In this document: positions 6,520 through 15,747 of the stretch, piece after piece
Numbering within the stretch: position 1 is the first letter of the stretch
Layout: each line of letters starts with the position of its first letter
Virus record (IMG/VR): IMGVR_UViG_3300009509_000061
Span: 1 to 36,680 of that record
Length of the DNA stretch: 36,680 nt
Direction: 5' to 3' (one strand)
From: a virus
The notes under the pieces: generated by a model
Database searches by the model: none
Seen by the model: the letters and a program-made list of their open reading frames with translations, nothing else
Told to the model about the DNA's origin: nothing
Made by a program: the position numbers and the translations under genes

Positions 6520-8155
6520 TGCAGACAGCGCCAAAAAACTTGAGCAATGCCGAGAAACACTTCCTCTGGCATCCTATGAGAAGGCGCTTGAAATATACAA
6601 ATCAATTCGACTTGGTGGATATCTCGATTATATCCCTTTTATTGCTGCTCTTTGTCAATTTGATCGGTTTTTTTTTCTAACACAGATACTCCGGGGGGAG
6701 TACGCCCTTCATCCGTGGGTATATGCCAGGTGTAGAGAGGTCGAGGCTGATTCTGATGATCATTTAGACCTGTGGGCTCGCGGCCACTTTAAATCGACTT
6801 TAATAACATTCGCGGGTAGTTTACAGGAGATCGTCAAGAACCCAGAAATCACAGTCGGGATTTTCTCGAACGATAGACCTACTGCTAAGAAGTTCCTTCA
6901 GCAGATTGCCAGGGAATGTGAGGACAACGAGCTTCTTCACAAATACTGGCCCGAGATATTCTGGGAAAACCCGCGTAAAGAGGCACCAAAGTGGTCGCTC
7001 GATGAAGGGCTTCACCTAAAGCGAAAGGGAAACCCAAGGGAACCGACGATAGGCGCATATGGCCTAGTGGACGCACAGCCGACCGGATCCCACTTTGGTC
7101 TTAGGATTTACGATGACGTTGTGACCGAGGACTCAGTTGGGACACCTGATATGATTACCAAAACAACCGAGCGCTGGGAGCTTTCTCAGAACCTCGCGGT
7201 GCTCGACGTGACCGGGGACAACCCTGCACGGCAATGGCATGTTGGAACCCGATATCATTATGCGGATACTTACGGCGTTATTCTTCAGCGCAAAGCCTTA
7301 AAGGTCAGAGTCTATCCGGCAACCGATGATGGTACATACGACGGCAAGCCGGTTCTAATGACCGATGAAGCCTGGGAAAAGAAGAAACGGTCCGAATCAC
7401 GGTACACGATAGCCTGCCAGCAGCTCTTAAACCCTTTGGCGGGTGAATATCAGGAGTTCAAGCTGGAATGGCTCAGAAAGTATGAGATCAGACCCGAAAC
7501 CCTAAACGTGGCTATCCTGGTAGACCCTGCACACTCGAAGAAGAAAGAAGCCTGCAACACGGCTTTCTCGGTGATTGGGATGGACGCTGCCAGAAACAAG
7601 TACCTGCTCGACGGTGCTTGCCATAAGATGAGCCTAACCGAAAGATGGATAATGCTGAAGAACCTGTGGCTCAAATGGGTAAACCAGAAGGGGATCCAAT
7701 CGGTCATGGTCGGGTATGAGCGTTATGGCCTCCAGGCTGATGTTGAGCACTTCAACGCAATGATGGAAATTGAGAGGATTTCGTTTCCAATTCAGGAGGT
7801 TGCTTGGACATATGCGGGAAGCGAAGCAAAGGACGACCGGATTCGAAGGTTGGTACCGGACCATCAGAACTGGCGTTTCTTTTATCCGCATGAAGGCGAG
7901 CAAACCAAACTTCAGGCAGAAACGATTGACCGAAAGAAGGGGTACCTGGTAGCCAAACCGATCAAAAGGCGCAACGAGGAAGGACGGCTTTACAACCTGG
8001 TAGAGTATTTAATTAACAACGAGTATCTGTTCTTCCCCGCAACGACAAAGAAAGACCTGATGGACGCGATGAGCCGGGTTTATGATGTCAAGCTCGGTCC
8101 ACCTATGTTCGTGCGCGAGGAAGACCTGATACCTGAGCATGTTGGAGTAGACTAA
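6509..8155 (+). CDS. terL: Terminase large subunit
   Basis: 548 aa, the packaging motor ATPase and nuclease. TTG 6509 is the only in-frame start near the junction and overlaps the small-subunit gene by 11 bases. An unusual Walker A, RGHFKST, lies at 91-97 and Walker B LRIYDDV at 198-204. The C-terminal nuclease has Asp339 in LVDPAH, Glu404 in VGYERYG and Asp519 in DLMDAMS, the acidic triad of the RNase H-like fold. The Arg-Gly-His-Phe-Lys-Ser-Thr loop lacks the usual first Gly of the P-loop, a variant seen in some podovirus-like terminases. A T9 run at 6668-6676 encodes Phe-Phe-Phe. Confidence 0.95.
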   Translation: MNLDADSAKKLEQCRETLPLASYEKALEIYKSIRLGGYLDYIPFIAALCQFDRFFFLTQILRGEYALHPWVYARCREVEADSDDHLDLWARGHFKSTLITFAGSLQEIVKNPEITVGIFSNDRPTAKKFLQQIARECEDNELLHKYWPEIFWENPRKEAPKWSLDEGLHLKRKGNPREPTIGAYGLVDAQPTGSHFGLRIYDDVVTEDSVGTPDMITKTTERWELSQNLAVLDVTGDNPARQWHVGTRYHYADTYGVILQRKALKVRVYPATDDGTYDGKPVLMTDEAWEKKKRSESRYTIACQQLLNPLAGEYQEFKLEWLRKYEIRPETLNVAILVDPAHSKKKEACNTAFSVIGMDAARNKYLLDGACHKMSLTERWIMLKNLWLKWVNQKGIQSVMVGYERYGLQADVEHFNAMMEIERISFPIQEVAWTYAGSEAKDDRIRRLVPDHQNWRFFYPHEGEQTKLQAETIDRKKGYLVAKPIKRRNEEGRLYNLVEYLINNEYLFFPATTKKDLMDAMSRVYDVKLGPPMFVREEDLIPEHVGVD

Positions 8156-8316
8156 TGTCCGAATACGAAGTCACATACGGCGAGAACAACTGGCTTGCCA
8201 TCGTTTTAGAGCACGATAACGAGTATTACGAAGACCCGTATGTATACGAATTTTCGAACAGCAGAAGGTTCACCTGTACGGACAGATACGATTCTGGTAT
8301 TTACGGTGGTAGCTGA
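8155..8316 (+). CDS. Small acidic protein, 53 aa
   Basis: Starts at ATG 8155, overlapping the terminase stop (TAATG), and ends at TGA 8316, which overlaps the next ATG. It is rich in Tyr, Glu and Asp, with one Cys. No motif recognised. The gap-free overlaps on both sides support coding. Confidence 0.5.
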   Translation: MSEYEVTYGENNWLAIVLEHDNEYYEDPYVYEFSNSRRFTCTDRYDSGIYGGS

Positions 8317-8456
8317 TGCCGTACACAAAACACCCATATTATGACAGCCTCCCAGAACCGTTAAAGGAAGCATACACAGAGGAAGAATATGCTTGGATGT
8401 CAGACGAGTGTAGAGCTCACCTTGAAGAAGAAGAATGCAACCCAGAGGACGATTAG
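8316..8456 (+). CDS. Small acidic protein, 46 aa
   Basis: ATG 8316 overlaps the previous stop (TGATG). The 46-residue product is very acidic (Glu/Asp runs at the end) with aromatic residues in the first third and two Cys. Its last part overlaps the start of the next ORF. Function unknown. Confidence 0.45.
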   Translation: MPYTKHPYYDSLPEPLKEAYTEEEYAWMSDECRAHLEEEECNPEDD

Positions 8457-8604
8457 GGTCTGCGAGGTTGAGTGTTATAAATGTGGTGATACGGTCATTG
8501 TTTTTTGGCCGTATTGGGGGATTGTTCTTTGTGAAGACTGCCTTGAATATGTAAAAGACATACAATACGTTAATGGTGGAATACACTTAGAATTAATTGT
8601 ATGA
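8389..8604 (+). CDS. Zinc-ribbon small protein
   Basis: The clear part is ECYKCGD, followed about 15 residues later by LCEDCLEY, a two-pair zinc ribbon. ATG 8389 gives 71 aa but overlaps the previous gene by 68 bases; TTG 8422 would give 60 aa and keep the whole zinc site. The product ends shortly before a strong terminator. Function unknown. Confidence 0.5.
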   Translation: MLGCQTSVELTLKKKNATQRTIRVCEVECYKCGDTVIVFWPYWGIVLCEDCLEYVKDIQYVNGGIHLELIV

Positions 8605-8654
8605 ATAAATCCTAACTTCTATTTATCCCGGCCAGGATCAGTAGAAGGACAGAC

Positions 8655-8704
8655 AAAAGGGCAATATGGGGGGCCCCCATCTCTCATATCTGCCCTTTTT
8701 GTTT
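8655..8704. terminator. Strong hairpin terminator, possibly bidirectional
   Basis: AAAAGGGCAATATG at 8655-8668 pairs with CATATCTGCCCTTTT at 8685-8699 with one bulged base, then T residues follow. Inside lies a second perfect hairpin, ATGGGGG/CCCCCAT at 8666-8680, giving a nested stem. The A run on the left side makes the reverse strand end in T residues too, so it may stop transcription in both directions. It separates the early/terminase block from the virion genes. Confidence 0.75.
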
Positions 8705-8717
8705 GGTAAGGGACAAC

Positions 8718-9110
8718 ATGAAACCTATCATAAAATCGTATGAAACGCAAATAGATATTGTGAGCCCTGACAGTTCCGACGCCGCGATTGATGATTATAC
8801 GCTTTCAAAGACCATCGGGGATCTGCTTCAAAGAACCTATCCGAATTACAGTTGGCTTGTCAGGGCGAATCACCGGCAGGGAGTTGTGAACATCTTTTGC
8901 GGTGAGATCGGCTCGGTTCTATCCGGTCGAATACCTTACGGGATGGTTCTGCATATATCCAAAATGACAGACTATTCGATCATGTCAAAGCACGTTGTCA
9001 GACAGGCAGGGGAGTTGCTTGAGCGTGCGAACCTGAAAAGGGGTAAATGGTCTGGGGAATTTCCGACTCATATTGACGGCGTAAAACCTCTGCATCAGCC
9101 AAAGGGTTAG
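8718..9110 (+). CDS. Hypothetical protein before portal, 130 aa
   Basis: ATG 8718 is chosen because AAGGG lies at 8708-8712; an in-frame TTG at 8703 lacks such a site. It is the first gene after the terminator and ends two bases before the portal start. The sequence has mixed helix and strand character and no recognised motif. Position suggests a virion or packaging accessory role. Confidence 0.6.
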   Translation: MKPIIKSYETQIDIVSPDSSDAAIDDYTLSKTIGDLLQRTYPNYSWLVRANHRQGVVNIFCGEIGSVLSGRIPYGMVLHISKMTDYSIMSKHVVRQAGELLERANLKRGKWSGEFPTHIDGVKPLHQPKG

Positions 9111-9112
9111 GT

Positions 9113-11146
9113 ATGGAAGAAGAAATAAAAGAAAAATCTCCTGATAGTCTATGGATAGATCTTGTCCAGCAGGCATACGATAAGAGTACGTCATACTTGG
9201 ACAATAACTATCGTAAAAGCATCGAGGACTCCATCAGGCACTTTCAGTCCCGGCATCATGCAGGGTCGAAATACAATAAACCCAGCTACAACTATCGGTC
9301 AAAGCGGTTTGTCCCCAAGACCCGGGCGGTGATTCGTAACAATGAGGCGGCCATGAGCGCAGCCTTCTTTGCCAATCTGGATATGGTGTCCATCGAGCCC
9401 CAGAACTCAGACAATCCGATTCAGGTAGCAAGCGCCGATGTAATTAAAGCTCTTGTCGAATACCGACTCCAGAACTCGATCCCCTGGTATCTTACCTGCA
9501 TTGGTGCTGGCCAGGAAGTTCAAAAGGTCGGTGTTGTGTGCTCGTATCAGGACTGGTTCTATCGGGAAAAGAAGATTGCGTATGAAGAAATCCTAAACGA
9601 TGTGGAAGGGAACGAAGTTAAGGAAAAAAGATACGAAACCGTAATTGATAAGGACGAGCCAAGAATAAGGCTAATCCCTGTTGAGAACGTGCGTTTTCAT
9701 CCCTCGGCAGAATGGACCGACCCGATCAATACGAGCCCGTTCCTTCAAATTCTGTGGCCGATGTATGTAAAAGACATAAAAGAGCGGATGAAACTCGGTT
9801 CCGCATCGAAAACAGGCGAAACCAAGTGGAAGCCCATTGCTGATGCTGAAATTCAGGCGGTTAAGACCACGCAGTATGATCCAACCAGGTCTGTCAGAGA
9901 AACCAACAGGGAAGACAAGTACGATATCAAGACCGCCAAACCGTTATCGTCTTACGACATTGTATGGGTAATTGAGAACTTCTTTTCCACCAGAAGCGGG
10001 GATGTGACGTTCTTCACGCTCGGAACAAAGCATCTTCTTTCAGATCCGGTGCCTATCGAGGAACGGCATTTTACGGGAGAACGACCTGTTGTAATGGGAC
10101 TTGGGTGCCTTGAAACCTTTAAGGTCATTCCAGACGGTTTAGCCGGGATAACTAAAGAATCTCAGTTCGATATAAACGAGATCACCAATCAGCGCAGGGA
10201 TAATGTAAGCCTTGCAATGAATAAGAGATACTTTATTAGACGCGGAGCACAGGTAAACATCAAGCACCTGGTAAGAAACGTGGCGGGCGGGGGCGTGTTA
10301 ATGAACGACCCGAAATCCGACGTAATTCCAGTGGACTTCAACGATGTCACACGATCTGCCTATATGGAGCAAGACCGAGCCAATGTCACCTTTGACGAGC
10401 TCGCGGGTGGATTCTCTCAGTCGTCGGTTATGACCAATCGGAGTTTAAATGAGACTGTTGGCGGTATGAGAATGATGCGCTCAGAGTCGGGTTCTTTGGT
10501 CGAGTACCTGATAAAAACCTTTGCGGAGACTTGGGTTGAGCCGGTCATAAAACAGTTGGTCAAGCTGGAACAGAAGTACGAGACTGATATGGTGATATTA
10601 TCGCTTGCGGCTCAGAAGGCAAGGCTATATCAGAAATACGGTGTTGATAGAATCACAGATGAACTCCTGAATCAAGACCTTGTTATAAACGTATCTGCCG
10701 GACTCGGTTCAAGTGATCCGACCCTTAAACTTGAAAGACTGCTGTTTGCAATAGACAAATTTAGCCAGGTGGCCGCTATGCAGGCCCAGCTCCCAATGCC
10801 TGTTCTAAATCTTCAGGATGTTGGCAAGGAAGTATTCGGACGGCTTGGATATAAGGACGGCACCCGTTTTACTATACAGCAGGAAGAAGGCGTAAATCAG
10901 CAAATGATGATGATGGTTCAACAGTTGCAGCAGGCAGTTGTTCAATTACAGCAACAACTTGCAGACAAAGAGGCCGACAGGCGCGTAAAGGTTATAAGCG
11001 ACGAAAGAAACCGAGAAGCTAAGTTGTTGGATACTCAGATCAAACAAGAGGGCGAGAATAAGCGCAAAGAGGCCGAAATTCGTGCAGGGATAATTCAGAA
11101 GATGATGGATCTTCAAAACCCGGTCGTTGGTGAGAAAGCAGCTTGA
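9113..11146 (+). CDS. Portal protein (P22-like)
   Basis: 677 aa, encoded after the terminase block and before scaffold and capsid, the usual portal position. The size and layout fit the large P22-type portals: an N-terminal helical and clip region, a central core, and a segment near residue 440-500 (TNRSLNETVGGMRMM, VEYLIKTFAETWVEPVIKQL) typical of portal crown and stem helices. The last 100 residues are Gln- and Glu-rich with an amphipathic pattern (QQLQQAVVQLQQQL), a likely helical barrel or coiled coil projecting into the head. It forms the dodecameric ring through which DNA enters and leaves. Confidence 0.85.
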   Translation: MEEEIKEKSPDSLWIDLVQQAYDKSTSYLDNNYRKSIEDSIRHFQSRHHAGSKYNKPSYNYRSKRFVPKTRAVIRNNEAAMSAAFFANLDMVSIEPQNSDNPIQVASADVIKALVEYRLQNSIPWYLTCIGAGQEVQKVGVVCSYQDWFYREKKIAYEEILNDVEGNEVKEKRYETVIDKDEPRIRLIPVENVRFHPSAEWTDPINTSPFLQILWPMYVKDIKERMKLGSASKTGETKWKPIADAEIQAVKTTQYDPTRSVRETNREDKYDIKTAKPLSSYDIVWVIENFFSTRSGDVTFFTLGTKHLLSDPVPIEERHFTGERPVVMGLGCLETFKVIPDGLAGITKESQFDINEITNQRRDNVSLAMNKRYFIRRGAQVNIKHLVRNVAGGGVLMNDPKSDVIPVDFNDVTRSAYMEQDRANVTFDELAGGFSQSSVMTNRSLNETVGGMRMMRSESGSLVEYLIKTFAETWVEPVIKQLVKLEQKYETDMVILSLAAQKARLYQKYGVDRITDELLNQDLVINVSAGLGSSDPTLKLERLLFAIDKFSQVAAMQAQLPMPVLNLQDVGKEVFGRLGYKDGTRFTIQQEEGVNQQMMMMVQQLQQAVVQLQQQLADKEADRRVKVISDERNREAKLLDTQIKQEGENKRKEAEIRAGIIQKMMDLQNPVVGEKAA

Positions 11147-11436
11147 TAGACGAAAAGGATATAGACCTCTGGATTGAAAGCGTAATTGGCGAGCACGCTG
11201 ACAGGTTTTTTAAGAACGAACTCGGCAGGTGGATAAGCGCACAGGCGATAGAGGAAGTTGAGGGACTTCTTGACGAGTTAAAGATTGTTGACCCAACAGA
11301 TTCAAATAAGATCAGATCATTGCAGTTTGAAATCAAAACACGCGAACACACCTTCAGGTGGCTTCAGAACGCAATTCAAGCAGGAAGACAGGCACTTGGG
11401 ATACTTGATGGTGACGCAATAGACGAGAAAGCGTAA
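11143..11436 (+). CDS. Hypothetical protein after portal, 97 aa
   Basis: TTG 11143 overlaps the portal stop as TTGA. The product is helical and acidic (DIDLWIESVIGEH, EEVEGLLDELKIVD), with no Cys. Genes of this size between portal and scaffold are common, and a role in procapsid assembly is possible but not shown. Confidence 0.6.
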   Translation: MIDEKDIDLWIESVIGEHADRFFKNELGRWISAQAIEEVEGLLDELKIVDPTDSNKIRSLQFEIKTREHTFRWLQNAIQAGRQALGILDGDAIDEKA

Positions 11437-11482
11437 TAGAAACTTTCAAAAGGAGGAAGGATCTTAACGATGAAGGTTTATA

Positions 11483-12580
11483 ATGGCAAGGAAAAAGAAA
11501 GACGCTACCAACAAAGGCGTGTCTTCTGAAGAAACGGAGGACATAACCACTGAGACAGAACAAACCGACCAAGAAGAAGTTCAGGAGTCCGAAAAGCCAA
11601 AGCCCATTGGAACCGGACATTCAGATGAACTTGAAAGGGTCGCAGAGGCAAGGCTTAAAGAACTCGAATCGGAGATTGGGTTGGAACTCGAATCTAACGA
11701 GGTGGAAGCGGAGGAAGGTCAAGAGGAAGACAGTAGGGAACCTGAAGAAGACGAGGTTGAAGCTGAAATAGATGAAGAACAAGAAGGGCATGAGCAGATT
11801 TTTGAAATTATTGTTGATGGTAAAAAACAGACTGTCCCCCTTGCTCAGATTATAGATGCTGGTAAAAGGACATTTCAGAAAGAAGCCGCAGCAGACAAGC
11901 GGTTAGAAGAAGCAACAAGATTAAAAAAAGAGGTTGAAGAATTAAAGAAGTCCATGTCAAAGCCATCCATAAAGGACGTTGTAGATGAGGACTTAAAAAA
12001 AATAGAGGATATACCCGAGACTGACTTTGAGGAACTTCAAAAGAAAGTCACAGAGGCTATCCAGTACGGTGAGGATGAAGATGTAAGTGCGGCTTTTGGC
12101 GAGATATTCAAGCTGATTGGCAGCGCTGGAAGGGGGAAAGAGGCTACTGCCATTGACCCGGAAATTATAGACAGGGCGCTTGAAGAAAAACTCACGACCA
12201 GAGAAATCGCACGGCAATTCGCCAAACCAAGGGAAGAAGGGGGCTTCAAAGACCTCAAGGACGAGCCGAGAGCATACAAGCTCGTTGTTGAGGAAGTTGA
12301 TCGACTCTTAAACGACGGTGCTCCTAACGATTGGGAAACCTATCAAAAAGCAGGAGAGGAAATCAGGAAGTTTTTGGGATGGGAAAACTCTACCCCAAGA
12401 AGAAAAGTTGAGCCCAAAGTGGATGATCTTTCCAAAAAGCGAGAACGTAAGCGAGTGGTTGACTCACTGGAGACAGCAAGTGCCAGAGTCGAGTCGCCAT
12501 CAAAGGAGGAGGAAACTGAGGACCGAAGCTCGGTGATTGCTGCTATGGCAAAAGCCAGGCCCGGTCAGCAAATATTTTAA
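11483..12580 (+). CDS. Putative scaffolding protein
   Basis: 365 aa, very acidic in the first 110 residues (Glu/Asp-rich with few hydrophobics), then a conserved-looking strand (IFEIIVDGKKQTVPLAQIID) and a long coiled-coil region (EEATRLKKEVEELKKSM). This mix, plus the position between portal and major capsid, is typical of head scaffolds, which guide capsid assembly and then leave. Start 11483 has GAAGG at 11472-11476. A stronger AGGAGGAAGG at 11451-11460 points to an overlapping 19-codon ORF at 11470. No protease motif is visible inside. Confidence 0.7.
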   Translation: MARKKKDATNKGVSSEETEDITTETEQTDQEEVQESEKPKPIGTGHSDELERVAEARLKELESEIGLELESNEVEAEEGQEEDSREPEEDEVEAEIDEEQEGHEQIFEIIVDGKKQTVPLAQIIDAGKRTFQKEAAADKRLEEATRLKKEVEELKKSMSKPSIKDVVDEDLKKIEDIPETDFEELQKKVTEAIQYGEDEDVSAAFGEIFKLIGSAGRGKEATAIDPEIIDRALEEKLTTREIARQFAKPREEGGFKDLKDEPRAYKLVVEEVDRLLNDGAPNDWETYQKAGEEIRKFLGWENSTPRRKVEPKVDDLSKKRERKRVVDSLETASARVESPSKEEETEDRSSVIAAMAKARPGQQIF

Positions 12581-12597
12581 CCACTTTGGAGGTATAA

Positions 12598-13539
12598 ATG
12601 GCAGGTCAAATTTGGGCAACGAACAGCCTGGGCGGGTACATGTATTCGCTCAATCTTAGCAAAAAGCTGAGAATGGTTGTTCAGCCGATGGTAAAATTCC
12701 GTCAATTTTGTGATGTCAAGGACGCCTCTCAACAGGGCTTGCATCGTGGTGCTACCTTCCACTGGAACGTATACAGCAATGTGGCAACACAGGGTACGAC
12801 TGTGGCAGAAACCAACACGATGCCTGAAACCAACTTCACCATCACTCAGGGTACGTTGACGATTACCGAAGCCGGTAATAGTGTCCCCTTCACTCAGAAG
12901 TTGGATAACCTGTCGGAGCATCCGGTCACGCAAATAATCAATAAAGTTTTAAAAAACGATGCGGTTAAGTTCTTCGACACGCAGGCGCATGCACAATTCA
13001 ACACCTGCCTGTTGAGGGTCTACCCCGCAACGACAACGACCATCACCCTTACCACAAACGGTACGGTCGGCGGTACGGGTTCAACCGCTCTGGCAAAAGC
13101 GCACGCCAAGCTGGTTATCGACGCTATGAAAGAGCGCAACATCCCGCCGTACACCGGGGATGATTACTATGCAATTTCGTGGCCGTCAACTCTGAGAACC
13201 CTGAAGAACGATCTTGAGAGCATTCATCAATACACTCCCGAAGGCTTCAGGATGATTGCAAACGGCGAGATCGGGAGGTATGAAAATACCCGATATGTTG
13301 AGCAAACTCAAATCGCCAAAGCCGGAACGACCTACACCGATTGGGTGTTCTTTTTCGGTGAGGACACGGTGGCAGAGGCAATCGCTGTGCCTGAGGAAAT
13401 GCGCGGTAAGATCCCGAGTGATTACGGTAGGTCCAAGGGCGTTGCGTGGTACTACCTTGGCGGGTTCGGGATTGTTCATGGTGGCACCGGGGGAGACAAT
13501 ACCCAGTGTCGAATCATTAAATGGGAATCGGCTGCATAA
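12598..13539 (+). CDS. Major capsid protein (N4-gp56-like)
   Basis: 313 aa, starting 7 bases after GGAGG. The pattern matches the N4-gp56 family of HK97-fold capsid proteins: a basic N-terminal segment with FRQFCDVKDASQQGLHRG, a central helix (AHAKLVIDAMKERNIPPYTG), and a C-terminal part with FFFGEDTVAEAIAVPEE and a DYGRSKGVAWYYLGGFG segment. Length fits the family. It builds the icosahedral head. The codon choice shows more C and G endings than the neighbouring early genes, consistent with high expression. Confidence 0.85.
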   Translation: MAGQIWATNSLGGYMYSLNLSKKLRMVVQPMVKFRQFCDVKDASQQGLHRGATFHWNVYSNVATQGTTVAETNTMPETNFTITQGTLTITEAGNSVPFTQKLDNLSEHPVTQIINKVLKNDAVKFFDTQAHAQFNTCLLRVYPATTTTITLTTNGTVGGTGSTALAKAHAKLVIDAMKERNIPPYTGDDYYAISWPSTLRTLKNDLESIHQYTPEGFRMIANGEIGRYENTRYVEQTQIAKAGTTYTDWVFFFGEDTVAEAIAVPEEMRGKIPSDYGRSKGVAWYYLGGFGIVHGGTGGDNTQCRIIKWESAA

Positions 13540-13555
13540 CAGGAGGTGACGATAA

Positions 13556-13999
13556 ATGAGTCAATTTTACGATAGTCATAGATACGGTGTTAGCCAAGTG
13601 CTTAATTTGCGGCAGGCGGCAGCACAAACGTCTGTCATCGCCGCTGCAACCGTAGTGGACAGACATACGTTTATGGACGCTGTAACGGTTAAGGACTTCA
13701 ACCTTGTTGTTAGGTCCGGTGACGTTCTGACTGGAACGGCAGACAGCGCGAGTTGGCGTGTTGCGATTGGAAAGAGTCTTGGTGGAACTGGGACCGTTGC
13801 TGTATTCGGTTCTGCAAAATTGAGCGCTCTGGCACAGGGTGGCACATACGCTACAGGGACAGTTGTTGATTGTTCCTGCACGGAAACGAACTTTGTCGCT
13901 GGTGACGATCTGGTGCTTGAGTATCTGGCGGGTACGGCTTTGCCTGCTGGAACTCTCCAGGTCGATGCCGACGTGAAGTACGTTCTGCGCTACACCTAA
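13556..13999 (+). CDS. Probable head decoration protein
   Basis: 147 aa, starting after AGGAGGTGACGATAA. The sequence is beta-rich with many Ala, Val, Thr and Gly (SGDVLTGTADSASW, ATGTVVDCSCTETNF) and lacks long helices. Small beta proteins just downstream of the major capsid gene are often decoration or cement proteins on the capsid surface. No exact family is recognised. A GC-rich hairpin follows immediately. Confidence 0.5.
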   Translation: MSQFYDSHRYGVSQVLNLRQAAAQTSVIAAATVVDRHTFMDAVTVKDFNLVVRSGDVLTGTADSASWRVAIGKSLGGTGTVAVFGSAKLSALAQGGTYATGTVVDCSCTETNFVAGDDLVLEYLAGTALPAGTLQVDADVKYVLRYT

Positions 14000-14008
14000 T
14001 CCGTAACC

Positions 14009-14028
14009 GGGAGGGGGAAACCCCTCCC
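14009..14028 (+). terminator. GC-rich hairpin with GAAA tetraloop
   Basis: GGGAGGGG and CCCCTCCC form an 8-bp stem closed by GAAA, a very stable GNRA loop. No T run follows, so it may be a weak terminator or may protect the capsid mRNA from 3' decay, setting high capsid output and lower expression of the next module. Confidence 0.55.
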
Positions 14029-14048
14029 ATTTCCAAAAGGGGGATACT

Positions 14049-15140
14049 TTGAAAACAGCGTTTCTGATGAGGTACGGGGCATATGGGGATCATATTCATA
14101 TGTCGAACGTAATCAAAGCATTGGACGAGGACGGATATCATATCACGTTCGAGTACAATTTCAAAGGAGCGCAGATTCATGCGTATAACCCACGGATTGA
14201 CGAGCACAGGTTCTTTGAACCGTCAGATCATACCGACAGGAAAGACTTCTATAATCTGATAGAAGATAAAAAGAAGCAGGCAAAAGATACCCACGACCTG
14301 TTTGTGGACTTCTCGCATTCGCTTGAGGGCGCATTGATCGAGCCGGAAAGAAAGCCGAGTTACTTTTGGCCCCTGTGGATGCGAAGAAAAAAGAACATTC
14401 ATATCTGCTACTATGACCAGTCAATGATATGGGCAGGCTTGACAGACCCTAAGTACATGGGTTGGACAGGTGAGGTATTCTTTAAAAAAGAAGAACATGA
14501 ACACGTTCTGAATCAGTTGAAACCTTATGACGGAAAGTACGTCATTCTGTGGGCTCTCAGGGGAACCATGTGGCAAAAGGCTGTTTGTCATATTGTCAAG
14601 GACATTTGCAACGAATGGCTCAAGCGGCATCCAGATACGGTTATCATAACCACAGGCGACGAGTTCTGCAATAAGTGGGAGTGGGTGTCGGATGTTGGAA
14701 CAACGATTGCTCCGGAGGCAGGACTTGGAGACGGCAGTTCGTCAATCGTCCATAAATCTGCCCGAATGCCTTTCAGACAAGCGCTTCATATCGCCAGGTA
14801 CGCTGATCTTGTTGTCGCGCCTGAAACCGGACTTGGAATTGGTGCAGGAGCGTTTGGAACTCCAAAGATCATGCTTCTTACCTCGGCTTCACTCAAGAAC
14901 ATAGTCGGGAACGATAAGAACGACTATTCAATTCAATCGGACGTATACTGCTCTCCGTGTACCCGGGCCATCTATAACACCCTGAGCTGTTCCATAAACC
15001 GGGAAACAGGCTTGCCGATCTGTGTGGACTTTAAAAAAGAGGATATTTTACAAAAAATGGAGGATGCTTATAGCAATCATGGACTGTATAATCTGTCAAA
15101 CAGAAATGAATTACTTACAGAAAGACCTGTTTATATGTAA
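14049..15140 (+). CDS. Glycosyltransferase family 9 (heptosyltransferase-like)
   Basis: 363 aa. The start is TTG 14049 after the AAAAGGGGGAT box at 14035-14045. MRYGAYGDHIHMSNV (7-21) is the nucleotide-sugar transferase N-terminal pattern of GT9 enzymes, and PETG at 258-261 in VVAPETGLGIGAG is the conserved donor-site motif. A Cys-x-Pro-Cys at 301-304 with a third Cys at 314 recurs with identical spacing in the fused GT9 at 17336-18907, so the two are paralogs. It should move a sugar, perhaps a heptose-like one, to an acceptor in the cytoplasm. The acceptor is unknown; phage surface proteins are one possibility. Confidence 0.8.
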   Translation: MKTAFLMRYGAYGDHIHMSNVIKALDEDGYHITFEYNFKGAQIHAYNPRIDEHRFFEPSDHTDRKDFYNLIEDKKKQAKDTHDLFVDFSHSLEGALIEPERKPSYFWPLWMRRKKNIHICYYDQSMIWAGLTDPKYMGWTGEVFFKKEEHEHVLNQLKPYDGKYVILWALRGTMWQKAVCHIVKDICNEWLKRHPDTVIITTGDEFCNKWEWVSDVGTTIAPEAGLGDGSSSIVHKSARMPFRQALHIARYADLVVAPETGLGIGAGAFGTPKIMLLTSASLKNIVGNDKNDYSIQSDVYCSPCTRAIYNTLSCSINRETGLPICVDFKKEDILQKMEDAYSNHGLYNLSNRNELLTERPVYM

Positions 15141-15747
15141 ACAATGCGAATTGGTAAGTTCAAACATTTCTCCAGACCCTTCAATATATGACAGATCATA
15201 TGAGATTAAATATTCGAGATACGAGAACACTTTAGCTGGAGCTAGGATTCAGGAACTAAGAAGGCAGGCGGTTCTTGACGTAATAGGGTTTAAAAGCAAC
15301 AGGCAATTTAAACTTCTTGATTTTGGGTGTGGGGTTGGAAGTTTCATAAAGGCGATAGCAGATATTATTAATATAAAATCAAGCGGTTTCGATATAAATC
15401 CATACACTCAATATTGCGATATCTCAGTTCTATTTGATGATTACGATATTGTTACAATGTGGGATTCGATAGAGCATTTAAAGAATCCAATTACAATTAT
15501 AAAAAAACTTGATCCTGAGATTCTGGTTGTATGCACACCATCAACAGACGATTGTATGGGTGATTTGATTAGATGGCGTCATTATATGCCAGTAGAACAT
15601 TGCCATTATTTTAACGAATTGAGTCTGGTGAGTCTTTTTAAAGCGTGTGGGTACAGGCTTTTTAGGATTAATTATTCCGAATCAGGTCCAAGACACGGAG
15701 GTGGGGAGAAAAATATATTAACAATGTCCGGTGTAAAAGGGGGATAA
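15079..15747 (+). CDS. SAM-dependent methyltransferase with zinc-ribbon head
   Basis: 222 aa from ATG 15079, chosen because the zinc ribbon C-x-x-C...C-x-x-C (Cys3, 6, 20, 23) then sits at the very N-terminus; upstream starts lie inside the glycosyltransferase gene. The class I methyltransferase motif LLDFGCGVG lies at 79-87, the acidic ribose-binding FDIN at 104-107, and MWDSIEHL at 127-134. This Cys-head plus methyltransferase design is common among enzymes in sugar and polysaccharide clusters. The gene is visibly more AT-rich than its neighbours, suggesting separate acquisition. It could methylate a sugar on the glycan made by the GT9 enzymes. Confidence 0.75.
   Translation: MDCIICQTEMNYLQKDLFICKQCELVSSNISPDPSIYDRSYEIKYSRYENTLAGARIQELRRQAVLDVIGFKSNRQFKLLDFGCGVGSFIKAIADIINIKSSGFDINPYTQYCDISVLFDDYDIVTMWDSIEHLKNPITIIKKLDPEILVVCTPSTDDCMGDLIRWRHYMPVEHCHYFNELSLVSLFKACGYRLFRINYSESGPRHGGGEKNILTMSGVKGG

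Noticed and set aside
8206-8586. Antisense ORF of 126 aa over the small genes after the terminase
   Set aside because: Three overlapping + strand small genes with coupled starts explain the region better.
8594-8630. Promoter-like TTGTAT...TATTTA before the terminator
   Set aside because: Only 3 of 6 matches in each box, and a terminator follows at once.
11470-11529. 19-codon ORF with a strong ribosome-binding site before the scaffold gene
   Set aside because: Too short to judge and overlaps the scaffold start in another frame. It may simply reflect an A/G-rich leader.
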